Shown piece after piece: positions 20,295 through 27,890 of a stretch of DNA of 64,000 bases. The notes beneath the pieces are model-generated. The model searched no databases. It worked only from the letters and a program-made list of their open reading frames with translations, and had not been told where the DNA came from. Each line of letters opens with the position of its first letter. The stretch's first letter is position 1. This DNA comes from an uncultured Pseudomonadales bacterium (GTDB lineage: Bacteria; Pseudomonadota; Gammaproteobacteria; Pseudomonadales; Azotimanducaceae). The DNA lies in contig OY282455.1 in NCBI GenBank assembly GCA_958296195.1, positions 2,728,001 to 2,792,000 of the forward strand. Direction: 5' to 3'. Both the position numbers and the translations under genes were made by a program.

Positions 20295-20807
20295 ATGAGC
20301 GCTTTGCAGGAACGCTTTCGACTGTCTGAGTTGGCGGCTCGGGAGGCGGAAGTCGAGCGGGATGTCGAGGCCGCCGGCTTGCAGCGGTTTGCGGCCTTGT
20401 GCCGCTGCTTGGCGCCGATTCGGGTACGGCTGCGGTTTCGCTTGGACGAGGCCGGCCGCGTGCAGGTGCAGGGGTGGTGCTCCGTGCCGCTCGTCGTGGA
20501 GTGCCAGCGCTGCTTGGCGCCGGTGGAGCGGGCGCTGGCGGCGGAATTCGCCTGCACCGTCGTCGGCAGCGACCGGGAGGCCAGCCGCCTGGGCGCCGAC
20601 CGCTGCGTTGTGCTCCTGAACGGCGATGAGGCCGGGCTTGCGCAGCTCGTGGAGGACGAACTGATTCTCGCCCTGCCCGCACGGCCTTGCACGGATGCGG
20701 ATTGCCCGAAGGCCCCGGCTAGGGCCTTCCCGGAGGCGGCGCCGGGCGAGGTTGCAAAACCATTGCAGGCGCTGGCCGTGTTGCTGGCGGCGCCGGACGA
20801 CGAATGA
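20295..20807 (+). CDS. yceD: YceD (DUF177) large-ribosomal-RNA accumulation protein
   Basis: A 170-residue DUF177 protein. In E. coli the yceD product is needed for normal 23S rRNA levels. The conserved Cys-Gln-Arg-Cys-Leu motif near residue 77 and the later Val-Glu-Asp-Glu-Leu-Ile-Leu-Ala-Leu-Pro are present, and rpmF follows 18 bp downstream, the standard pairing. It opens the operon under the promoter just upstream. Confidence 0.9.
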   Translation: MSALQERFRLSELAAREAEVERDVEAAGLQRFAALCRCLAPIRVRLRFRLDEAGRVQVQGWCSVPLVVECQRCLAPVERALAAEFACTVVGSDREASRLGADRCVVLLNGDEAGLAQLVEDELILALPARPCTDADCPKAPARAFPEAAPGEVAKPLQALAVLLAAPDDE

Positions 20808-20825
20808 CCAACAGGAGATAGGCTT

Positions 20826-21017
20826 ATGGCGGTCCAAAAGAGCAAGGTGTCCCGGGCTCGGCGGGACAAACGCCGTTCCCATCATCGGCTCAAGAGCCCG
20901 GCGCTGTCCGTTGACCCGACCAGCGGGGAGGTGCATAGGCGCCACCAGGTCACCGCCGATGGGTTTTACCGCGGCAAGCAGGTTCGCGATCTCGAACCCT
21001 ACGGCGAAGACGACTAG
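20826..21017 (+). CDS. rpmF: 50S ribosomal protein L32
   Basis: A 63-residue basic protein starting Met-Ala-Val-Gln-Lys-Ser-Lys-Val-Ser and containing Arg-Arg-Ser-His-His-Arg-Leu, as in all bacterial L32 proteins. A cysteine zinc ribbon is absent, as in other gammaproteobacterial L32. Its stop codon is followed immediately by the fabD start, so expression is tightly coupled. Confidence 0.97.
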   Translation: MAVQKSKVSRARRDKRRSHHRLKSPALSVDPTSGEVHRRHQVTADGFYRGKQVRDLEPYGEDD

Positions 21018-21938
21018 ATGGGCCTCGGCTTCGTCTTTCCTGGGCAGGGCGCCCAATTTGTTGGCATGTTGGCCGATGTCGCGGAGCAGCACGCTGCGGT
21101 TCGGCGGCGTTTTGACCAGGCGGCGGACGCCATCGACATGGATCTGTGGCGCATCGCCAGCCAGGGGCCGGAAGCCGAGCTGGCCGCCACGGCGGTGACC
21201 CAACCGGCCCTGCTGACCGCCAGTGTCGCCCTTTGGGAGGTCTGGCGCAGCCAAGGCGGCGCGGCGCCGGCCTTGCTGGCCGGGCACAGCCTTGGAGAGT
21301 ATTCCGCCTTGGTCTGCGCCGGTGGACTGGAGTTCGCCGCGGCCGTCCGCTTGGTGCATCGGCGCGGGCAGCTAATGCAGGAGGCCGTGCCTAGGGGCGA
21401 GGGCGCGATGGCGGCGGTGCTCGGCCTTGACGACCAAGAAGTTGAGGCCGCTTGCGCCGCTGCTGCTGGCGTGGTGTCCGCGGCGAACTACAACGCCCCC
21501 GGCCAGGTGGTCATCGCCGGGGCCGCCGCCGCCGTCGAACAGGCTGCAGCCCTGTGCCGCGAACGGGGCGCCAAGCGAGCGGTCTTGCTTGACGTCAGCG
21601 GCCCCTTTCACTGCGCCCTCATGACGCCGGCTCGGGAGCGGTTGGCGGAGGCGCTTGATGCGGCCGGCGTCAGGCGTCCTGAGACTCCTTTGGTGCGCAA
21701 TGTTGACGCCACCATAGCCGCCACCGCCGCCGCAGTGGAGGAGGGGCTGTTGGCGCAGTTGTCGGCACCCGTTCGTTGGCGTCAATGCGTCGCACGAATG
21801 CGGGAGGCCGGCGTCACCCGCTTGGTGGAGTGCGGTCCTGGCAAGGTGCTGACCGGCCTGGCCAAGCGCATTGACCGCTCGCTGGCCGTCGGCAGCATAG
21901 GCACGTTGGACGGCCTCGCCGCCGAATTGGAGGCCTGA
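21018..21938 (+). CDS. fabD: malonyl-CoA--ACP transacylase
   Basis: A 306-residue enzyme that loads malonate onto acyl carrier protein. It shows Phe-Pro-Gly-Gln-Gly-Ala-Gln at the N-terminus, the nucleophile elbow Gly-His-Ser-Leu-Gly-Glu-Tyr with Ser91, and the active-site His in Gly-Pro-Phe-His near 201. It begins right after the rpmF stop. plsX and fabH, which lie between rpmF and fabD in E. coli, are absent; if not elsewhere in the genome this would affect phospholipid start-up and initiation of fatty-acid synthesis. Confidence 0.97.
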   Translation: MGLGFVFPGQGAQFVGMLADVAEQHAAVRRRFDQAADAIDMDLWRIASQGPEAELAATAVTQPALLTASVALWEVWRSQGGAAPALLAGHSLGEYSALVCAGGLEFAAAVRLVHRRGQLMQEAVPRGEGAMAAVLGLDDQEVEAACAAAAGVVSAANYNAPGQVVIAGAAAAVEQAAALCRERGAKRAVLLDVSGPFHCALMTPARERLAEALDAAGVRRPETPLVRNVDATIAATAAAVEEGLLAQLSAPVRWRQCVARMREAGVTRLVECGPGKVLTGLAKRIDRSLAVGSIGTLDGLAAELEA

Positions 21939-22038
21939 GCTAGCAAATGGGTGCGTTCGCCCCTGCATGGCGCCGCCGGCCGGTATGGCGCATCGGCCAT
22001 CCGGCTGCGGCCGGCGCAACTGGGTGCCGGCGCTCTTT

Positions 22039-22782
22039 ATGACTGCTGCCGCGCCGGGTCAGAAAGTCGCCTTGGTGACGGGCGCCAGCCGAGGCATTGG
22101 CGCGGCCATCGCCGAGCGGTTGGCCGCGGACGGCTTTTTCGTCGTGGGCACCGCCACCACGGAGGCCGGCGCGGCCGCCGTCAGCGAACGGTTGGCGGAA
22201 AACGGCCAGGGCCGCTGCCTCAACATTGCCGATCAAGCCAGCGTGGACGACTTCTTCGCCGGCGTTGCGGAGGCGCCGGGGATGCCCGCCGTGCTGGTGA
22301 ACAACGCCGGCGTCACCCGCGACAACCTGCTGCTGCGCATGTCCGATGAGGAATGGCGCACCGTGATCGACACCAACTTGACCGGCCTCCACCGCATGAT
22401 CAAACCGGTGCTGCGCGGCATGATTCGGGCCCGCTGGGGCCGCATCGTCAATCTGAGTTCGGTGGTGGCGCGAATGGGCAACCCTGGGCAGGCCAACTAT
22501 GTGGCCTCCAAGGCGGCCGTGGAGGGCCTGACCCGCGCCCTCGCCCTTGAGGTGGCGTCCAGAGGCATCACCGTCAATGCGGTGGCGCCGGGCTTCATCC
22601 GCTCGGACATGACGGCGGCCCTCAAAGAAGGACAAATGCAGCGCTTGCTTGAGCGCATCCCCCTCGGCCGGGTGGGCGATGGCGCGGACGTGGCTGCGGC
22701 GGTGGCCTTCTTGGTCAGCGACCAAGCCGGCTACGTCACTGGCGAAACCCTGAATGTCAACGGCGGCCTGCGCCTTGGTTGA
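22039..22782 (+). CDS. fabG: 3-oxoacyl-ACP reductase
   Basis: A 247-residue SDR that reduces 3-ketoacyl-ACP with NADPH. It contains Thr-Gly-Ala-Ser-Arg-Gly-Ile-Gly, Asn-Asn-Ala-Gly-Val-Thr-Arg-Asp, Ser140/141, and Tyr154-x-x-x-Lys158, and ends with the family phrase Gly-Glu-Thr-Leu-Asn-Val-Asn-Gly-Gly. ATG 22039 gives the normal FabG length; the frame is open upstream to 21967 without family similarity. Its place between fabD and acpP confirms the fatty-acid role among the many SDRs. Confidence 0.97.
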   Translation: MTAAAPGQKVALVTGASRGIGAAIAERLAADGFFVVGTATTEAGAAAVSERLAENGQGRCLNIADQASVDDFFAGVAEAPGMPAVLVNNAGVTRDNLLLRMSDEEWRTVIDTNLTGLHRMIKPVLRGMIRARWGRIVNLSSVVARMGNPGQANYVASKAAVEGLTRALALEVASRGITVNAVAPGFIRSDMTAALKEGQMQRLLERIPLGRVGDGADVAAAVAFLVSDQAGYVTGETLNVNGGLRLG

Positions 22783-22827
22783 ACGGCGGCATCAAAACCG
22801 CTGCGGACCCCTGGCGGGATACTGATC

Positions 22828-22854
22828 TTGAATTGACTGCGAGCGGTCTATAAT
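22828..22854 (+). promoter_or_regulatory. promoter of acpP
   Basis: A perfect TATAAT at 22849-22854 lies 46 bp before the acpP start. TTGAAT at 22828-22833 gives a 15-bp spacer; an overlapping TTGACT is too close. A separate strong promoter for acpP is expected because ACP is made in great excess over the enzymes. Confidence 0.6.
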
Positions 22855-22900
22855 ATGCGCCGCCCCGCAATGCGGAACCTCATTGGGAGACAGCCTGAGC

Positions 22901-23134
22901 ATGAGCAGCGTTGAAGAACGAGTCAAGAAGCTTATTTGCGAGCAGCTTGGCGTGAAGGAAGAGGAAGTGAAGGACGAAGCGTCCTTCGTTGAGGACCTAG
23001 GTGCCGATTCCTTGGATACGGTCGAATTGGTCATGGCCCTTGAAGAGGAATTTGAAACCGAAATTCCCGACGAAGAGGCCGAAAAGATCACTACCGTCAA
23101 GGAAGCCATCAACTACATCCGCTCCCAAAGCTAA
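22901..23134 (+). CDS. acpP: acyl carrier protein
   Basis: A 77-residue acidic protein with the phosphopantetheine site [10 protein letters not shown], Ser at about residue 37. It carries growing acyl chains for FabD, FabG and FabF encoded on either side and for lipid A synthesis. ATG 22901, preceded by GGGAGA, is the family start; the open frame begins six codons earlier. Confidence 0.98.
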   Translation: MSSVEERVKKLICEQLGVKEEEVKDEASFVEDLGADSLDTVELVMALEEEFETEIPDEEAEKITTVKEAINYIRSQS

Positions 23135-23234
23135 GCCAAGGTCGGGCCGCCCCGCTTGCCTTGCCGGCCGGGTCCGCCAGCCGTGCGGCTTTCCGGGCGG
23201 CGCAAAGCCGCTGCTGCGCACGAGGAATCAGCGT

Positions 23235-24470
23235 ATGACCAGACGTAGAGTGGTAGTCACCGGCTTGGGCCTCCTGTCGCCCATCGGCGGCACGGTGGCT
23301 GAGTCCTGGCGCAATGCCGTGGCCGGGACCAGCGGCATCGGGCCGATTGATCGGTTCGACACCACTGGCTATGGGGTGACCTTCGCCGGGCAAATTCGGG
23401 ATTTTGACCCCGAGCAGTACATGGACCGCAAGGAGGCGAGGCGGCGGGACGAGTTCATTCAGTTCGGCATCGCCGCCGGCGTGCAGGCCATTGCCGACGC
23501 CGGCCTGCCGTCCCATCCGGCGGACGCCCACCGCTACGGTGTTGCCGTCGGCTCCGGCATCGGCGGTCTCTACACCATCGAGAAGACCCATTCCACGCTG
23601 CTGAACAACGGCCCGCGCCGGGTGTCGCCCTTCTTCGTGCCGAGCAGCATCATCAACATGATCAGCGGCAATCTCTCCATCATGTACGGTTACACTGGCC
23701 CCAACATTGCCGTGGTGACCGCCTGCACCACCGGCAATCACAACATCGGTTTGGCGGCGCGGATGATTCAGCACGGCGACGCCGATGTCATGGTGGCGGG
23801 TGGCGCAGAACTGGGCACCTCGCCGGTGACGGTGGCTGGGTTCGCCACCATGAAGGCCCTGTCCACGCGCAACGACGACCCCCAAGCCGCCAGCCGGCCT
23901 TGGGACCGCGACCGGGACGGCTTCGTGCTTGGCGAAGGCGCCGGTGTGCTGGTGCTGGAGGAACACGATCGGGCCAAGGCCCGGGGCGCCAACATCTACG
24001 CTGAGGTTCTGGGCTTCGGCATGAGCGCGGACGCCCACCACATCACCAGCCCTCTGGAAAGCGGCGGTGGCGGTATCGCCTGCATGGAGAACGCCCTCGC
24101 CGATGCGGGGCTGGCCGCGGATGCAATCGACTACATCAACGCCCACGGCACCTCCACGCCCTTGGGGGACGTGGCGGAGACCAGAATGATCAAGCATGTG
24201 TTCGGCGCCGACACTCGGGTGCCGATAAGCTCCACCAAGTCGATGACCGGCCATCTGCTCGGTGCCGCCGGTTCGGCGGAGGCCATCTTCACCATCCTGG
24301 CGATACGCGACCAGGTGTGCCCGCCGACCATCAATCTGGACAGCCCGGACGACCAATGCGATCTGGACTATGTGCCCCACACCGCCCGCGACGCCTCTGT
24401 GCATACGGGCCTGACCAACTCCTTTGGCTTTGGCGGCACCAACGGCACTCTGATCTTTGGCGCCGTTTAA
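23235..24470 (+). CDS. fabF: 3-oxoacyl-ACP synthase II
   Basis: A 411-residue condensing enzyme that elongates acyl-ACP. The Cys-His-His triad is visible: Thr-Ala-Cys164-Thr-Thr-Gly, Asn-Ala-His-Gly-Thr-Ser-Thr-Pro, and [10 protein letters not shown], then Asn-Ser-Phe-Gly-Phe-Gly-Gly-Thr-Asn near the C-terminus. Length and context downstream of acpP mark FabF rather than FabB. ATG 23235 is 100 bp after acpP. pabC, which usually follows, is absent and mltG comes next. Confidence 0.97.
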   Translation: MTRRRVVVTGLGLLSPIGGTVAESWRNAVAGTSGIGPIDRFDTTGYGVTFAGQIRDFDPEQYMDRKEARRRDEFIQFGIAAGVQAIADAGLPSHPADAHRYGVAVGSGIGGLYTIEKTHSTLLNNGPRRVSPFFVPSSIINMISGNLSIMYGYTGPNIAVVTACTTGNHNIGLAARMIQHGDADVMVAGGAELGTSPVTVAGFATMKALSTRNDDPQAASRPWDRDRDGFVLGEGAGVLVLEEHDRAKARGANIYAEVLGFGMSADAHHITSPLESGGGGIACMENALADAGLAADAIDYINAHGTSTPLGDVAETRMIKHVFGADTRVPISSTKSMTGHLLGAAGSAEAIFTILAIRDQVCPPTINLDSPDDQCDLDYVPHTARDASVHTGLTNSFGFGGTNGTLIFGAV

Positions 24471-24491
24471 GCCGTTGAGCGCCGCCGCTCC

Positions 24492-25541
24492 GTGATTGGC
24501 CGCCGCGGCCTCGCGGTTTTGGCCGCCGCGTTCGTTCTAGCGCTGGTCTTAGCCGCTGGATCCAGCTGGCTTGCGAGCCGCTGGTGGCGGTCGCCGCTGG
24601 CCGTGCAGCAGCCGACGATCCTGACCATCCAACCCGGCAGCACGGCCCTAGGCGTCGCCGCCGATCTGCAGGCGGCCGGCTTGCTGGCCAATGGTCGGCC
24701 GCTGCCGTGGATCTTGCGCCTGCGGGGGGAGGCCGGGCGGCTCAAGGCCGGCGAGTACGCCGTCGTCCCCGGCGACACCATTGGTGCGCTGATGGCCCGC
24801 GTGGTCAAGGGCGAGGTCATGCGCCACGAGTTCCGCATTCCCGAAGGGCGGCGCATCGCCGACGTGCTCAACGCCATGCGGGCCGAGGCCCGACTGGGGC
24901 AGTTCTTGGCCGAGGCTCGCACGGAGACCTTGTTGGCCGACCTCGGCCTCGACCCTGCGGCGGATGCGCCCGTCCCCAACCACGGGGAGGGCTGGTTCTT
25001 TCCGGACACCTACCAATTCACCGCTGGTGAAGACGGCCGCGACCTGTTGTTGCGCGCCCACGCCAAAATGCGGGAGGAGTTGAACGTCGCCTGGTCGCAG
25101 CGGCAGCCGGACCTGCCCTATGGGTCGCCATACGAGGCGCTCATCGCCGCCTCGCTGATCGAGAAGGAGACCAGTCGCGCCGAAGACCGCCCCCACGTCA
25201 GCCAAGTGTTGGTGGCCCGCCTGCACAGGAACATGCGCCTGCAGGTGGACCCGGCGGTCATCTACGGTTTGGGCGCCGCCTTTGACGGCGACCTGAGGCG
25301 GGTGGACCTGCGCCGGCCGACGCCCTACAACACCTATGTGCAGCGCGGCTTGCCGCCGACGCCCATCGCCTTGCCGGGGCGCCAAGCGCTGCTGGCTGCG
25401 GTTCGCCCCAGCGGGGCGGACTACCTCTACTTCGTGGCTCGGGGCGACGGCTCCAGCCAGTTTTCGAGAACCTTGGCGGAGCACAACGCGGCGGTGCGCA
25501 AATTTCAGTTGCGCAAGCAGTCGCCGGCCGGCGGGGATTGA
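24492..25541 (+). CDS. mltG: endolytic murein transglycosylase MltG
   Basis: A 349-residue inner-membrane enzyme (YceG family) that cuts nascent glycan strands and sets their length. One N-terminal TM helix is followed by a LysM-like region and the catalytic domain with Ala-Ser-Leu-Ile-Glu-Lys-Glu-Thr, where Glu224 corresponds to the catalytic Glu, and the late Tyr-Asn-Thr-Tyr and Gly-Leu-Pro-Pro-Thr-Pro-Ile phrases. GTG 24492 gives a natural N-terminus. The order fabF-mltG-tmk-holB-pilZ is that of most gammaproteobacteria minus pabC. Confidence 0.95.
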   Translation: MIGRRGLAVLAAAFVLALVLAAGSSWLASRWWRSPLAVQQPTILTIQPGSTALGVAADLQAAGLLANGRPLPWILRLRGEAGRLKAGEYAVVPGDTIGALMARVVKGEVMRHEFRIPEGRRIADVLNAMRAEARLGQFLAEARTETLLADLGLDPAADAPVPNHGEGWFFPDTYQFTAGEDGRDLLLRAHAKMREELNVAWSQRQPDLPYGSPYEALIAASLIEKETSRAEDRPHVSQVLVARLHRNMRLQVDPAVIYGLGAAFDGDLRRVDLRRPTPYNTYVQRGLPPTPIALPGRQALLAAVRPSGADYLYFVARGDGSSQFSRTLAEHNAAVRKFQLRKQSPAGGD

Positions 25542-25594
25542 TGAAATCGGCCAGTTCGGCGAACCTTGCAGGACGGCAAGGCGGTTGACCAGCA

Positions 25595-26221
25595 GTGAAC
25601 GGCAAGTTCATCACTTTGGAAGGCATCGACGGCGTCGGCAAGAGCACCCAGATGGGTCGCGTCCAGCGTTTGCTCGCGGACGCCGGCGTTAACGCAATCC
25701 TCACCCGGGAACCCGGCGGTACGCCCTTGGCGGAGGAGGTCCGGGCGCTGCTGCTCGCCAAGCGCGCCGAGCCGGTTGCGTCCATGACCGAATTGCTGCT
25801 GATCTTCGCCGCTCGCAGCCAACACTTGCAGCAAGTCATTCTTCCGGCTTTGCAGGCGGGAACTTGGGTGGTTTGCGAACGCTTCACGGATGCCACCTAC
25901 GCCTACCAAGGCGGCGGGCGGCAGCTAGGTGAGGCGGCGGTGGCGTTCTTGGAGGAATTGGTGCAGGGAGAATTGCAGCCGCACTTGACGATCTACATTG
26001 ACGTCGAGGCCAAAACCGCCGCCAGCCGCATGAGCGGACGCATCGGCGACCGCTTTGAAAGTGAGCGGACCGCCTTTTTTTCGCGGGTCCGCGCCGCCTA
26101 CTTGGCGCGAGCGCGGTGCCAGGAGCGCATTCTCGTGGTCGATGGCGCCAAGGCGGAGGACGAGGTGGCCGCCGCCATTGCCGCGGCGCTGCGCCCGCTG
26201 CTGCCGACGGGGAGCAACTGA
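25595..26221 (+). CDS. tmk: thymidylate kinase
   Basis: A 208-residue kinase that phosphorylates dTMP. P-loop Gly-Ile-Asp-Gly-Val-Gly-Lys-Ser-Thr (9-17), Thr-Arg-Glu-Pro-Gly-Gly-Thr, and Glu-Arg-Phe-Thr-Asp-Ala-Thr-Tyr-Ala-Tyr-Gln-Gly are in place. It uses a GTG start at 25595 and its TGA overlaps the holB ATG by one base in an ATGA junction at 26219-26223, so the two are coupled. Confidence 0.96.
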   Translation: MNGKFITLEGIDGVGKSTQMGRVQRLLADAGVNAILTREPGGTPLAEEVRALLLAKRAEPVASMTELLLIFAARSQHLQQVILPALQAGTWVVCERFTDATYAYQGGGRQLGEAAVAFLEELVQGELQPHLTIYIDVEAKTAASRMSGRIGDRFESERTAFFSRVRAAYLARARCQERILVVDGAKAEDEVAAAIAAALRPLLPTGSN

Positions 26222-27123
26222 TGGAGCTGCCTTGGCAGGCGTCCAACAAGGCGAGCCTCGCCGCCGCGGTCGAAGCCGGCCGGCTGCCGCACGCCATTTT
26301 GCTGAGCGCCTATCCCGGTTGGGGCGCCGCCGAACTCGGCGCTTGGCTGGCGCTGCAAGTCCTGCAGCACCGCCGCGCTGTTGACGCCCGACAACTGGCG
26401 CATCCGGACTTTCGCTGGTTGGCGCCGGAGCGAGGCCGCATTCCCGTTGACGACATCCGCCGACTGTGCGAATTCGGCCAGGGCACCCCGCAGATTGCGC
26501 CGGCCAAGGCGGCGGTGATCGAAGACGCCGACCGGATGAACGTCAACGCCGCCAACGCCCTGCTGAAGACCTTGGAGGAGCCGCCTGGGAACACCTATCT
26601 GATCCTCACCAGCCACCGCGCCGGCGCACTGCCGCCCACCATCCGCAGTCGCTGCCAAAACGTGGCCATCGCCCGGGACATGGATGCCGCGCGGACTTGG
26701 CTGACGGATCGAAAAGCTCAGGATTTGCTGCCGGACTATGACGGAGCGCCTCTGTTGGCGGCGGCCGGCGCCGCGCAGGGGGAGCGGCCCTTGGCCGGCC
26801 TGTTGGCGGAGCTTGCCGGCGCCGGCCGCGAGCGGGCCGCGGAATTGCTTGAAGAGTTGCTGGAGCTGGACCCGCTGCGCTTGACCGCCCGTTGGGCGCG
26901 TTGCCTGATTCGCTCCGCCGCCGCGGCCGCCTCCGGCGATTCCGCGACAACCGCCGCCCTGCCGCCCTTGCCGGCCGACCGGCGCCTGTTTGCCTTTGTT
27001 GATGAACTGCTGTGGTTTCATCTGCGAGTGTCCCTGTCCAACAGCGTCAACCTAAGGTTGGAGATGGAGCGCCTCTGCCACCTGTGGCGCGACCTAGTGA
27101 AACGCGGGACAGCAGGGCAATGA
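26221..27123 (+). CDS. holB: DNA polymerase III subunit delta'
   Basis: A 300-residue clamp-loader subunit with the HolB order: N-terminal AAA-like domain without a working P-loop, His-Pro-Asp-Phe-Arg-Trp-Leu-Ala-Pro-Glu, Ile-Pro-Val-Asp-Asp-Ile-Arg, Asp-Ala-Asp-Arg-Met-Asn-Val-Asn-Ala-Ala-Asn-Ala-Leu-Leu-Lys-Thr-Leu-Glu-Glu-Pro and Arg-Ser-Arg-Cys. The four cysteines that bind zinc in E. coli delta' are missing: the segment before His-Pro-Asp is shortened and Cys-free. Translation is coupled to tmk through an ATGA overlap. Confidence 0.93.
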   Translation: MELPWQASNKASLAAAVEAGRLPHAILLSAYPGWGAAELGAWLALQVLQHRRAVDARQLAHPDFRWLAPERGRIPVDDIRRLCEFGQGTPQIAPAKAAVIEDADRMNVNAANALLKTLEEPPGNTYLILTSHRAGALPPTIRSRCQNVAIARDMDAARTWLTDRKAQDLLPDYDGAPLLAAAGAAQGERPLAGLLAELAGAGRERAAELLEELLELDPLRLTARWARCLIRSAAAAASGDSATTAALPPLPADRRLFAFVDELLWFHLRVSLSNSVNLRLEMERLCHLWRDLVKRGTAGQ

Positions 27124-27451
27124 ACCTTGAACTTCCGGAAAAGGGGCTGTTTTAGCGCCGGGTTAGCGGTTGGCGCAGCCTAGTGCAACCCCCGTGGCAA
27201 GGCTGCCTGGACGGTTGGGTTTCCGGCCAATTAGATGGGTTGTGGTCGCGCCGAGCTGGCGGTTGGTGCAACCTGTTGCGGTTTGGGCTGCATCGGCCAG
27301 GGAGATTTCCGGCACCGCATGGTCCTTCGGCTGCAACCGCAGCGGAGCCTTCTCCCACGACAACTTGCGAGATTCCCCACTAGGCGCGGCGCTTGGATTG
27401 TGGATGCTGGGCAAGGTTGCATTTTTGATTTGAATTTGGGAGGTCTGCGCC
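27124..27451. other. intergenic, no recognisable gene
   Basis: This 328-bp gap between holB and the PilZ gene has only short overlapping frames and no clear hairpin. GGGAGG at 27440-27445 is the ribosome site of the PilZ gene. Confidence 0.5.
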
Positions 27452-27799
27452 ATGACGGACGCCAACCCAGCCGACGGCATCCTCTCCTTGACCATCAAGG
27501 ACCGAGCGGCGCTGCAGGCGGCCTACATGCCGTTCATCCGCAATGGCGGCCTGTTCGTGCCGAGCACCCGCTCCTTCGCCTTGGGCGACGCGGTCTTCCT
27601 GCTGCTGCGGCTGCTCGATGACCCCAACCGCATTGGCGTGGCCGGCAAGGTGGTGTGGGTGACCCCGCCTGGCGCCGCCCGCCGCAAGCCCGCCGGCGTG
27701 GGGATTCAATTCAACGAACCGAACAGCGCCTTGCAGGCCCGCATAAAAAGCTGGCTGGGCGACGCCCTGAACGCAGGCCGGGAAGGCCACACGCTCTGA
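27452..27799 (+). CDS. PilZ domain protein
   Basis: A 115-residue type IV pilus-linked PilZ protein of the kind always found after holB. It reads Gly-Gly-Leu-Phe-Val-Pro-Ser-Thr-Arg, Gly-Asp-Ala-Val-Phe-Leu-Leu-Leu, Gly-Lys-Val-Val-Trp-Val-Thr-Pro-Pro-Gly and Gly-Val-Gly-Ile-Gln-Phe, as in P. aeruginosa PilZ, which lacks the c-di-GMP-binding Arg motif and acts with the PilB ATPase and FimX. No N-terminal RxxxR motif is present here either. With comEC upstream it hints at pili and DNA uptake. tatD, the usual next gene, is missing. Confidence 0.9.
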   Translation: MTDANPADGILSLTIKDRAALQAAYMPFIRNGGLFVPSTRSFALGDAVFLLLRLLDDPNRIGVAGKVVWVTPPGAARRKPAGVGIQFNEPNSALQARIKSWLGDALNAGREGHTL

Positions 27800-27849
27800 T
27801 CCGCTTTGTCAACCCAAGTCGAAACGCAGCCTTGCCGATGCGTCCGACC

Positions 27850-27889
27850 GCCCGCTGAGCAGCGGTGCGTTTAGGGCGCGGGCCTTTTT
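27850..27889 (+). terminator. candidate intrinsic terminator after pilZ
   Basis: GCCCGC (27850-27855) pairs with GCGGGC (27878-27883), followed by CTTTTT. A smaller nested stem CCGCT/AGCGG lies inside. It sits between the convergent PilZ and peptidase genes. Confidence 0.45.
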
Positions 27890-27890
27890 C

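Noticed and set aside
19588-20682. Long N-terminal extension of the Maf/YceF gene
   Set aside because: The upstream 160 codons are antisense to yceD, run over the divergent promoter and have no family character; ATG 20196 gives the normal length.
27163-27498. 111-codon minus-strand frame upstream of the PilZ gene
   Set aside because: No ribosome site or motif; overlaps the PilZ start antisense.
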